Below are positions 57,364-64,000 of a stretch of 64,000 nucleotides of DNA, in pieces. The DNA comes from UBA11346 sp038060575 (GTDB lineage Bacteria > Planctomycetota > UBA11346). The notes under the pieces were generated by a model. The model made no database searches and was not told the DNA's origin. It saw only the letters and a list, made by a program, of their open reading frames with translations. The stretch's first letter is position 1. Each line of letters begins with the position of its first letter. A program made the translations under genes and the position numbers. The stretch is taken from contig CAZZAM010000004.1 of NCBI GenBank assembly GCA_964652775.1, positions 124,001 through 188,000 of the forward strand, written 5' to 3'.

Positions 57364-58097
57364 AAATTCAAGCAGCCACATTGACCCACAAAGGTCGGGT
57401 CCGCGAAAATAACGAGGACGCTGCATTCGCTGATGTGTGGGATCGCCTCGCCGTGGTTTGTGATGGCATGGGGGGACATGCGGGTGGGCAGGTAGCCAGT
57501 GAACTGGCAGTCGAGGTTATCTCACATGGTTTGAAGCGCTTACGCGGATCTGATTGGGGTGATGAAGATAAAGTCATTGAGGCCGTAAAAAACGCCATCT
57601 TTGGCGCTAACGATCATATTCTGAATCGAGCTCAGGTCGACCCCAGCCTGTCGGACATGGGCACAACGGTCGTATTATGTGCATTCATGGTCAATCGCGT
57701 GGTTACCGCCAATGTCGGCGACAGCCGCATCTATCGAATTTCGAACGGCATGATCAGTCAAATTAGCGAAGATCATAGCCTAGTTGCTGAACGCGTTCGA
57801 GCCGGACTGCTAGACCCACACAGCGAAGAGGCCCGCCTGCTTTCGAACATAGTCACACGTGCGCTAGGCATGGATCACGTGACTGTCGATATAACTATCG
57901 AGGACCTCCACCAGGGGGATGTCTATTTGCTCGCGACAGATGGACTGCACGATCTTGTTCATCCAGACGATATGCTCGCCGTCGTGTCTCGCGCAGACAC
58001 GCTTGAGCGGGCATGTGTGGAACTGATTGACCTAGCAAACCGCCGCGGCGGCCACGACAACATTACGGTTGCGTTGGTACGCGCACTAGAGGATTAG
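57360..58097 (+). CDS. PP2C-type serine/threonine phosphatase (Stp/PrpC)
   Basis: A 245-residue single-domain metal-dependent phosphatase. Motifs: THKGRVRENNEDAAF (9-23), LAVVCDGMGGHAGGQVAS (30-47), TTVVLC and ANVGDSRIYRI, ATDGLHDLV, and GGHDNITVALV, with the Asp metal ligands all present. These enzymes reverse Hanks-type Ser/Thr kinases. No kinase gene is in the window. It is translationally coupled to the SpoIIE-type phosphatase, suggesting a shared pathway. Confidence 0.94.
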   Translation: MKIQAATLTHKGRVRENNEDAAFADVWDRLAVVCDGMGGHAGGQVASELAVEVISHGLKRLRGSDWGDEDKVIEAVKNAIFGANDHILNRAQVDPSLSDMGTTVVLCAFMVNRVVTANVGDSRIYRISNGMISQISEDHSLVAERVRAGLLDPHSEEARLLSNIVTRALGMDHVTVDITIEDLHQGDVYLLATDGLHDLVHPDDMLAVVSRADTLERACVELIDLANRRGGHDNITVALVRALED

Positions 58098-58099
58098 TT

Positions 58100-58666
58100 A
58101 TGTCTCGTCATGCCTTTGCTCCAACTGTGGCAAACTCGGCTCTACTCGTGATCGATATGCAGGAACGATTTGTGCCCGTGATGCCGTCAATCGAGGCAGA
58201 TGGACCGGTTGGAAGAAACGCCAGAATCATGATTGAATCTGCGAGAATCCTCGGTGTTCCCACGGTGACGAGCGAGCAGTACCCCAAGGGTCTCGGCAAC
58301 ACGTTGCCATTCCTAAGTGATGCATTGGCAGGTCAACAACGATTGGCAAAAACGCATTTCAGCTGTTGTGAGGACAGTGCACTGTCTGAAAAAATTGAGG
58401 CTCTACATCGGACTTGGTGGTTTGTCTGCGGTGTAGAGACCCATGTGTGCGTGCTTGCTACCGTGGCTGATCTCCTGCAGCGTGGATATAGAGTTGGCGT
58501 TGTTGGCGACGCGGTGGACAGCAGACGGGCAGAATGTCGAACGATGGCACTGCAGGCAGCACGGGATCTCGGCGCACTCATTCTACCAACTGAATCTATT
58601 GTGTTCCGTTGGCTGAGAAACGCACAAGGGGAATCATTTAAACGTATCAGCGCCTTGGTGCGCTAA
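58100..58666 (+). CDS. Isochorismatase-family cysteine hydrolase
   Basis: A 188-residue hydrolase with the complete Asp-Lys-Cys triad: D19 in LLVIDMQERFV, K84 in RLAKTHFSC and C117 in CGVETHVCVLA. The EQYPKGLGNTL segment (59-69) and GVVGDAVDSRR match the YcaC/nicotinamidase-like group annotated as hydrolases of unknown substrate. Starts 2 bases after the PP2C gene, so likely in the same transcript, without a functional reason I can see. Confidence 0.9.
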   Translation: MSRHAFAPTVANSALLVIDMQERFVPVMPSIEADGPVGRNARIMIESARILGVPTVTSEQYPKGLGNTLPFLSDALAGQQRLAKTHFSCCEDSALSEKIEALHRTWWFVCGVETHVCVLATVADLLQRGYRVGVVGDAVDSRRAECRTMALQAARDLGALILPTESIVFRWLRNAQGESFKRISALVR

Positions 58667-58689
58667 TCAGGAGACCTGGAGTATAGTGG

Positions 58690-59370
58690 TTAGAATGCCG
58701 GATTTGTCGTAGTGGATGCCGGGACCGTTATCGCCAGCATGCGGTCGTATTGCACGTATTCCCCGCCGACTCCTAGTTGAATTTTTCCAAGCGGATCGTA
58801 ACCGACGCTGCTGACGACACCCTCTGATGTTTTAGAAGGATCGGTGCTCCAGTATTTAATGCGCATGCCCAAGAGACGGTTCGAGGCCTGAGCGAGCGCA
58901 TCCGGATCGTGGGATACGGTTCGAACCTGACGCACGTTCTCCATGGGGTAATCCTTGCCGTCAATCGAGACCCACACAGCGCTGTTCACCGAACGGAAGC
59001 TTTCGATTTTTCCATCAAGATTACTGAAGCCAACGTCGGGTTTCAATCCAGAGTTGACTAAACGCTGGCGCTCTGGTTCGGTAACGCCGACCTGGGTAAC
59101 GTTTACGGTTTTGCCGACCAAGTCTTGGGCCCAACGCAAGTCGTCACGAAACTTTTGATAGGTGGTGTTTGCTAGATTTTGGACTTGGCGAAGGCTTTCG
59201 ACCATTTTTGACGTGTCCATTGGGCTCATGGGGTCCTGGCTGGTAATCTCAGCCAGAATGATCTTCAAAAAATCAGCATTTCGAAAGGCGTCTACGCTGG
59301 AACCGGTCGGCTTGAGAGCGGTGCCACTTAGGTCTGCCGCTGAGACCCCAGAAACGGAATTAGTCGGCAT
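58690..59370 (-). CDS. flgD: Flagellar hook-capping protein
   Basis: A 226-residue protein needed to assemble the flagellar hook. The FlgD N-terminal signature DFLKIILAEITSQDPMSPMD (33-52) and SKMVESLRQVQNL are clear; the C-terminal part is divergent, as usual. A strong AGAGGAGG site precedes the ATG. It stands alone, convergent with the isochorismatase gene (gap 23 bases), with no other flagellar gene in view, so the flagellar genes are dispersed here. Confidence 0.88.
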   Translation of the reverse strand: MPTNSVSGVSAADLSGTALKPTGSSVDAFRNADFLKIILAEITSQDPMSPMDTSKMVESLRQVQNLANTTYQKFRDDLRWAQDLVGKTVNVTQVGVTEPERQRLVNSGLKPDVGFSNLDGKIESFRSVNSAVWVSIDGKDYPMENVRQVRTVSHDPDALAQASNRLLGMRIKYWSTDPSKTSEGVVSSVGYDPLGKIQLGVGGEYVQYDRMLAITVPASTTTNPAF

Positions 59371-59489
59371 AGAACCTCCTCTTGGATTTTCTAACGCAAA
59401 GAACGTGCCAGTAATGACCCTGAGGCTGCAGTCCCAGGGTCAGCCAGGGCTTGTGTAATCCGACCAAAGCTTCCAGACTCACGCATCCG

Positions 59490-60254
59490 ATGCTCCTGGG
59501 TCTAATTAGCGACATCCATGGTAACTTGGCCGCCCTCCAAGCGGTTATTCACGACATGGAAGCCAACGGTGCCGAAAAGGTGCTCTGTCTCGGGGATGTT
59601 GTTGGGTATGGTCCCTACCCCGGCGAATGTCTCGATCTCGTTCAGCGCTGCGGGGCTGTCGTCATGGGCAACCATGAAGAGGCCCTGTTGTATGGCGCCG
59701 AAAACTTCAACCCGCGAGCAAAACGAGCCATCGATTGGACCAGGGATCACCTCAAGACAGCCGGCGACGAAGAAACCCGCAAGAAGCGCTGGCATATATT
59801 ACAAAATCTGCAACTGCATTGTAAGGTGGACGACTTTCTATTTACCCATGCTAGCCCACGGCAACCAACTCGCGAATACGTTATGCCGCGAGACGTTGCC
59901 AATCAGCCCAAAATGGTGGAGATATTCTCGTTGATTGAACACGTGTGCTTCGTTGGACATACCCACTTACCCGGTGTGTTTCTTGAGGATCGTACATTTA
60001 CGACTCCGCTGCAACTCTGGAACAATACGTATTTTGTTGAGTCTGGAGAAAAGGCACTGGTCAATATCGGTTCAGTTGGTCAGCCGCGTGATGGTGACAA
60101 GCGTGCCTGCTATATGCTACTCGACACAGATAAGGCGAGTCCTCGAGCTGTATTCCGTCGCGTCGAGTATGATGTTGAGGCAACCGCCACGGCCATTGAG
60201 GCCAATGAATTTTTAGACAACTATCTGGCAGAGCGGCTGCGCCAAGGAAGATGA
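59490..60254 (+). CDS. Calcineurin-like metallophosphoesterase
   Basis: A 254-residue phosphoesterase. Motifs: LISDIHGNLAAL (5-16), CLGDVVGYGPYPGEC (32-46), VVMGNHEEALL, FTHASPRQP, and FVGHTHLPGVF, with all Asp/His/Asn ligands of a two-metal site. This YfcE-like type with GYGPYPNEC is common and often acts on nucleotides or nucleotide-like substrates. ATG 59490 is chosen since it begins MLLGLISDIHGN; 59451 lies upstream in frame. It overlaps the next gene by ATGA. Confidence 0.92.
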   Translation: MLLGLISDIHGNLAALQAVIHDMEANGAEKVLCLGDVVGYGPYPGECLDLVQRCGAVVMGNHEEALLYGAENFNPRAKRAIDWTRDHLKTAGDEETRKKRWHILQNLQLHCKVDDFLFTHASPRQPTREYVMPRDVANQPKMVEIFSLIEHVCFVGHTHLPGVFLEDRTFTTPLQLWNNTYFVESGEKALVNIGSVGQPRDGDKRACYMLLDTDKASPRAVFRRVEYDVEATATAIEANEFLDNYLAERLRQGR

Positions 60255-61642
60255 AGATGCTGGGACCAAAACTCAGGTGTGTCGTGTCAGTGTCTGGAAT
60301 TCGCGGGGTAATTGGAGATACACTCGACGTCGGTCAGCTACTCGGTTTGGCTCAAGCATTTGGAATCGCCATCGCCCACTGCGAACGAGTCGTCATCGGC
60401 AGAGACACAAGAACTACGGGCCCCATGCTGACCCAAGCCGTGGCTGCGGGCTTGCGTTCCGTCGGCTGTGAAGTGGTTGATATTGGTATTGTTCCTACGC
60501 CAACATTGGCCATTGCGGTCAAAGAATTACATGCCCATGGCGGCATCATGATCTCGTCATCTCATAATACGTCTGAGTGGAACGCCCTGAAATTATTTAA
60601 TCGTGATGGACGTAACGTTGACCAAGGCCAACTCGATGTGGTTCTGGAGTGCTACCAGGATCCACCGATTGGCAGTCATCGAGGATGGGATGGAGTGGGC
60701 GGCTTTACCGAGAATTCGCGTCCTCTCGACATTCATCGTTCGCGGGTATTAGCAGCCGTGAACGCCAAAGCCATACGCACAGCAAACATCAAGGTACTAG
60801 TCGACTGCGTAAACGGTGCCGGATCTGTATTGGCGCCGAGGCTGCTGCATGATCTTGGATGCACTGTCATCGCCATCAATGATCGCCTGGATTTGCCGTT
60901 TCCCCGCGACCCCGAACCAACTGCAGCGAACGCCAGTCATATTGGCGCCTTGGTTAAAGCGGCGGGGGCCCACATCGGATTCATTCAGGATCCCGATGCT
61001 GATCGACTGGCAATTATTGATGAAAATGGTCGTTATCTAGGAGAGGAATACACGCTGGTTCTGTGTGCTGCGGCCCGCCTGTCGGCGGCTGGGCCTGGCT
61101 CAATTGCCTGCACAAATTTATCCACCAGCCGGATGATTGAAGACATTGCCGCTCGCCTGCAGTGTCGTATTGAACGCAGTAAGGTTGGCGAAGCTAACGT
61201 AGTGGATGCCATTCAGCGACTCGGTGCGGTCGTTGGTGGTGAAGGCAATGGAGGTGTCATCGATCCACGGATTGTTCTTGGTCGTGATAGCCACATCGGA
61301 ATGGCTTTGGTGCTTGAGTTACTTGCCACGTCTGGCGAACCATTATCTCAGCTGGTAAAAGCCATTCCCGTGTACGCGATCCATAAGGAAAAAATAGCGC
61401 TTGATCGTACCGGCGTCACCGCTGCGATTGCCCGGGTTCGATCGGCTGGATTTGCGGCAAATGCTCACGCCGACGATCGCGATGGACTCAAGCTCAGTTG
61501 GCCCGATCGCTGGGTTCATTTGCGAGCGAGTGGTACTGAGCCAGTTAGCCGAATTATTTCCGAAGCACCGACGGCTGACCACGCACGCGAGCTGGCCAAC
61601 AGCGTGCGGGTAGTGACCGGGGCCGCGCTAGTCGAACACTGA
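60251..61642 (+). CDS. Phosphoglucosamine mutase-like phosphohexomutase
   Basis: A 463-residue alpha-D-phosphohexomutase. SVSGIRGVIGDTL (13-25), phosphoserine loop GGIMISSSHNTSEWNALK (Ser104 before His105), metal loop DPDADRLAI, sugar loop GGEGNGGVI and phosphate site RASGTEPVSRII are all there. The GEGNGGVI loop fits the archaeal-type GlmM or PGM/PMM group; GlmM would make GlcN-1-P for peptidoglycan and LPS. SSSHN in place of TASHN is a small variation. Alternative start ATG 60257. Confidence 0.9.
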   Translation: MKMLGPKLRCVVSVSGIRGVIGDTLDVGQLLGLAQAFGIAIAHCERVVIGRDTRTTGPMLTQAVAAGLRSVGCEVVDIGIVPTPTLAIAVKELHAHGGIMISSSHNTSEWNALKLFNRDGRNVDQGQLDVVLECYQDPPIGSHRGWDGVGGFTENSRPLDIHRSRVLAAVNAKAIRTANIKVLVDCVNGAGSVLAPRLLHDLGCTVIAINDRLDLPFPRDPEPTAANASHIGALVKAAGAHIGFIQDPDADRLAIIDENGRYLGEEYTLVLCAAARLSAAGPGSIACTNLSTSRMIEDIAARLQCRIERSKVGEANVVDAIQRLGAVVGGEGNGGVIDPRIVLGRDSHIGMALVLELLATSGEPLSQLVKAIPVYAIHKEKIALDRTGVTAAIARVRSAGFAANAHADDRDGLKLSWPDRWVHLRASGTEPVSRIISEAPTADHARELANSVRVVTGAALVEH

Positions 61643-61658
61643 TTTAGGAGTAGAGAAC

Positions 61659-62525
61659 ATGGCTGATAATAAGCCGTTTTTCCCTGGATTCGATGAAGAT
61701 CCACCGCCGACAACGCCGAGTAAGAACAGTCAGTCACCGCCCACCCCAGCTTTTGATCCATTTGCCGGGATCCAGGTCAAACCTCCTGGTTTGACCGAGG
61801 GGGCGTCGACCGCGCAGACTGCTGGGAAGGTCTCTGATTCAGCTAGTCGGCCTCTGCCTCCGACCCAACAGTCAGAAGAAGACGTCAAGCCCGGTGCGCG
61901 TAAGGATCTCTGGAAATGTCCGCACTGCGGAGCTGGCAACCGCCCTGATCGTGATACGTGTCGCAGTTGCAGTAAGTCCAAACATGATCTGGTGGTCATC
62001 CCTTGGCAACGTAAGCCCGTGGTTTGGATAGGAGTCGGTCTTATAGCAGTGCTGGTGATTGGTGGCCTGGTGTTGAGTTCACGGGTTGACCTGAGTCTCC
62101 GTGACCCCGATGTGGCCCATGCCGATACAAGGCCACGTATTGGTGGTTCCTCGAGTGGTAGCTATGATCTACTCGCTGGCATTCGTCTTGATGTTGATCG
62201 ATGCATTAGTGTCTGCGGACGCATTGCTGGTCTTGGCACTGGACCTGGAGGCATCCGTACCATCGCCCTCGCCTTAGGAACCAGCGCTCGGGACGCTCAG
62301 ATTACGGCTATGCCAGGTACGCATGGTGGTTTTACCTTTGAGGCTCCGGCGCAGGGGGTGGTTCTGGCGTGCGTATTTAAGGACCCTGCCGATGTGAAAA
62401 AATTGGTGGTTGGCTCAGTCCTGAGTTTGGTTGGTGAAACCGGGTCCCTATTGAGCGCAGGATCGTTTGTTCGCGATGCCGAGGGTTTGATACCTGTATA
62501 TGCGATTCAACTGCGAACAGAGTAG
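61659..62525 (+). CDS. Zinc-ribbon membrane protein of unknown function
   Basis: A 288-residue protein with AGGAG before its ATG. A Pro-rich, disordered N-terminus (1-80) is followed by a RanBP2-like zinc ribbon with C87, C90, C101 and C104 (WKCPHCGAGN, DTCRSCSK), a membrane helix at about 121-140, and an outside beta-rich part of 145 residues. No family is recognised for the last part. It follows the mutase gene by 16 bases. Confidence 0.72.
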   Translation: MADNKPFFPGFDEDPPPTTPSKNSQSPPTPAFDPFAGIQVKPPGLTEGASTAQTAGKVSDSASRPLPPTQQSEEDVKPGARKDLWKCPHCGAGNRPDRDTCRSCSKSKHDLVVIPWQRKPVVWIGVGLIAVLVIGGLVLSSRVDLSLRDPDVAHADTRPRIGGSSSGSYDLLAGIRLDVDRCISVCGRIAGLGTGPGGIRTIALALGTSARDAQITAMPGTHGGFTFEAPAQGVVLACVFKDPADVKKLVVGSVLSLVGETGSLLSAGSFVRDAEGLIPVYAIQLRTE

Positions 62526-62622
62526 CGTCTCTCATTTAGTCTCTCCTGCGTTAGCTGCCCGTTCAGTCACTTCTAAGTTAATTGCGTTAGCCAGCTGCCT
62601 CCGATTGAGTGCCTGTCATAAA

Positions 62623-62661
62623 ACCGAACGGCCGGTATTTTTAAAATAACGTCCGGTCGGT
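62623..62661. terminator. Long imperfect hairpin between convergent genes
   Basis: ACCGAACGG (62623-62631) pairs with CCGGTCGGT (62653-62661) with one mismatch, and the inner TATTTT/AAAATA parts extend the stem, giving about 16 pairs of 19 around a tight AT-rich tip. It lies between the zinc-ribbon gene and the convergent cyclase gene, so a two-way terminator is likely. No long U run follows. Confidence 0.5.
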
Positions 62662-62721
62662 ATTGGATAAATGCTTACAATACAAAGGATAAGGCAAAGA
62701 AGGAGAATACGAAGGACGAAG

Positions 62722-63915
62722 CTACGAAATGGAAGGAACGGGGAGAGTAGGAGACCGTCGTGATTTTTTAAGCTGCAAAATAGCTATCTCATACTCCGAC
62801 TCTTGGAATTCAAAAACGTCTCGACGCCGACCGATGCCTTCTGGCATAGCGAGCGTCAGACGACCACCAAGGTGCTCGCGAAATTGAGTTAGTCCCGCAT
62901 AGAGCTGGCGGCGACCATCCCTATCGCGCAGATCAAGGCAGGGATCCCACAGTTTGAAGCCAATCACTCGCAGCAGTCCAAGAATCCGCATGGCCGCCGC
63001 ATGGGAAATGCGGCCAATCTGAGCAGCATAGAGCGAATCCAAGGCGATTCCAATGGCGACAGCTTCACCGTGTTGCAAGCGGTGACGAGACAGGTTCTCA
63101 AGCCGATGAGCTGACCAATGTCCATAATCAAGCGGGCGGGAGGAGCCCTGTTCAAATGGATCGCCGGAAGCAGTAATATGATTTAAGTGCAGTTCTGCAC
63201 ATCGGCGAACAACCCGCTCAAGCGAGCTCTGGTCTCGTCGGCCAAGTTGACCAGCGATGTCGCACAGCTCGTCAAAGAATGCAGCATCTGCAATGATCGC
63301 GACCTTGATGGCCTCGGCAATTCCTGCTCGCCATGTTCGCTCATCCTGCGATTCAAGGAAGCGAGCGTCATCAATTACGGCCCATGGCGGAGTGAAGGTT
63401 CCAATCAGATTCTTAATGCCAAATAGGTTAACCGCGTTTTTCACACCCAATCCAGCGTCACACTGGCTTAATGTTGTCGTAGGAAGACGAACCTGGCGCA
63501 AACCACGATGAATCAGTGAAGCTGCAAATCCCACGGCATCCAATACTGCACCGCCGCCAACAATCACCACGTACGAATGCCGACATAACCCTGAATCCAC
63601 ACTGGTTTTTGCAACTCGTTCGACTACTAACAGGTCTCGTTTAGCGATTTCGCCACCATCGATGATTTCAGGTGTAGCAGCGAGGCAGAGGCGGCGCGGA
63701 GCCTGTGCACCAAACCAAGCATGTATATCACGGATAATATTGGGACGGTTCGCGGTCAGCGCGCTGTCAAGATATACGATAGCCCGAGCGTCTGGAGCGT
63801 CATGTGATGGCACCATGACGTCAGCCAATACGGGATTATCGACCGCGAAGGCATCGCGAGTGAATATGAGCGGAAAGCGATAGCCAACTGCGAATGACCA
63901 GTCGTTTGTCGTCAT
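62722..63915 (-). CDS. Sugar-phosphate cyclase of the dehydroquinate synthase fold, EboD-like
   Basis: A 397-residue NAD- and metal-dependent cyclase. Features: VVIVGGGAVLDAVGFAAS, LPTTTLSQCDAGLGVKNAVN, GIAEAIKVAII with a metal Glu, DYGHWSAHRLENLS and LQHGEAVAIG with the two metal His. AroB has FGHT-x-GHA; the PLDYGHWSAHRLE form and length near 395 are, as I recall, those of EboD, a cyclase-like protein of the widespread ebo gene group. It could still supply dehydroquinate. The last 11 residues are read from a purine-rich intergenic element and probably came from it. Upstream genes lie beyond the window. Confidence 0.78.
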   Translation of the reverse strand: MTTNDWSFAVGYRFPLIFTRDAFAVDNPVLADVMVPSHDAPDARAIVYLDSALTANRPNIIRDIHAWFGAQAPRRLCLAATPEIIDGGEIAKRDLLVVERVAKTSVDSGLCRHSYVVIVGGGAVLDAVGFAASLIHRGLRQVRLPTTTLSQCDAGLGVKNAVNLFGIKNLIGTFTPPWAVIDDARFLESQDERTWRAGIAEAIKVAIIADAAFFDELCDIAGQLGRRDQSSLERVVRRCAELHLNHITASGDPFEQGSSRPLDYGHWSAHRLENLSRHRLQHGEAVAIGIALDSLYAAQIGRISHAAAMRILGLLRVIGFKLWDPCLDLRDRDGRRQLYAGLTQFREHLGGRLTLAMPEGIGRRRDVFEFQESEYEIAILQLKKSRRSPTLPVPSIS

Positions 63916-64000
63916 GTCGGCAGTGTCTTTCCTGCCGATCTTAGGCCAGATCTGATTCTGACTGCCGTGTACTCATGCGGAACGCCACGTGGCGAAGAGA

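Noticed and set aside
63941..64000. Open minus-strand stretch ending in TAA at 63943-63941, possibly the end of the gene upstream of the cyclase
   Set aside because: Only 19 codons are inside the window, too short to support.

Overview
The window is a moderately high-GC bacterial chromosome segment. It most likely comes from the Planctomycetota or a close PVC relative. Supporting signs are the many PQQ/BamB-like beta-propeller proteins with a W-x-x-[FYW]-[RG]-G entry motif, a GT4 glycosyltransferase with an N-terminal CGAC-R-D motif, a halogenase-like FAD enzyme of a type I associate with planctomycetes, a TonB receptor and RND pump (diderm envelope), flgD, and few strong Shine-Dalgarno sites. 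This placement is inference. No rRNA, tRNA, CRISPR array, insertion sequence or prophage gene was seen.

Layout. 1-6.9 kb holds housekeeping and mixed genes: the 5' part of a secreted beta-propeller glycosidase running off the left edge, an RMD1/DUF155 membrane protein, an M17 aminopeptidase, trpF, a 6-phosphofructokinase and a GT4 glycosyltransferase. 7.1-21.9 kb is one tightly packed plus-strand operon joined almost throughout by ATGA/GTGA overlaps. It contains a membrane-anchored PQQ-like propeller, a Tat-exported NHL propeller, a tiny Tat-exported Cys protein, a Tat-exported NapG-like four-cluster ferredoxin, a NapH/NosR-like membrane iron-sulfur protein, a second propeller, a NuoE-NuoF fusion, a NuoG/GltD-like flavoprotein without its NAD(P) domain, a LolD/MacB-type ATPase, a double-FtsX permease and a third propeller. 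I read it as a NADH- or quinol-linked electron-export machine. I do not recognise it as a named system, and it is the best candidate here for something undescribed.

22.4-42.2 kb is a second large locus. A MarR regulator and a propeller gene diverge from two secreted propellers, a DUF3311/SSS transporter pair, a lid-less PaaK/LuxE-like adenylating enzyme, a LuxC/ALDH-like acyl reductase, an iron alcohol dehydrogenase, a HemN-like radical SAM enzyme, a UbiC/DUF98-like protein, a halogenase-like flavoprotein, a hot-dog thioesterase, a small EamA-type permease, a PaaK-like ligase, a secreted lectin-fold protein and a TonB-dependent receptor. Together these suggest import, activation, reduction or modification, and export of a small, probably aromatic, carboxylic acid under MarR control.

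42.2-64 kb returns to ordinary genes: NlpC/P60, DUF455 and methyltransferase on the minus strand; DUF47-PiT phosphate uptake; an RND adaptor and pump; metF; hisS; two PP2C-type phosphatases, one carrying two tandem zinc-finger-like modules; an isochorismatase-type hydrolase; flgD; a metallophosphoesterase; a phosphohexomutase; a zinc-ribbon membrane protein; and a sugar-phosphate cyclase closer to EboD than to AroB at the right edge.
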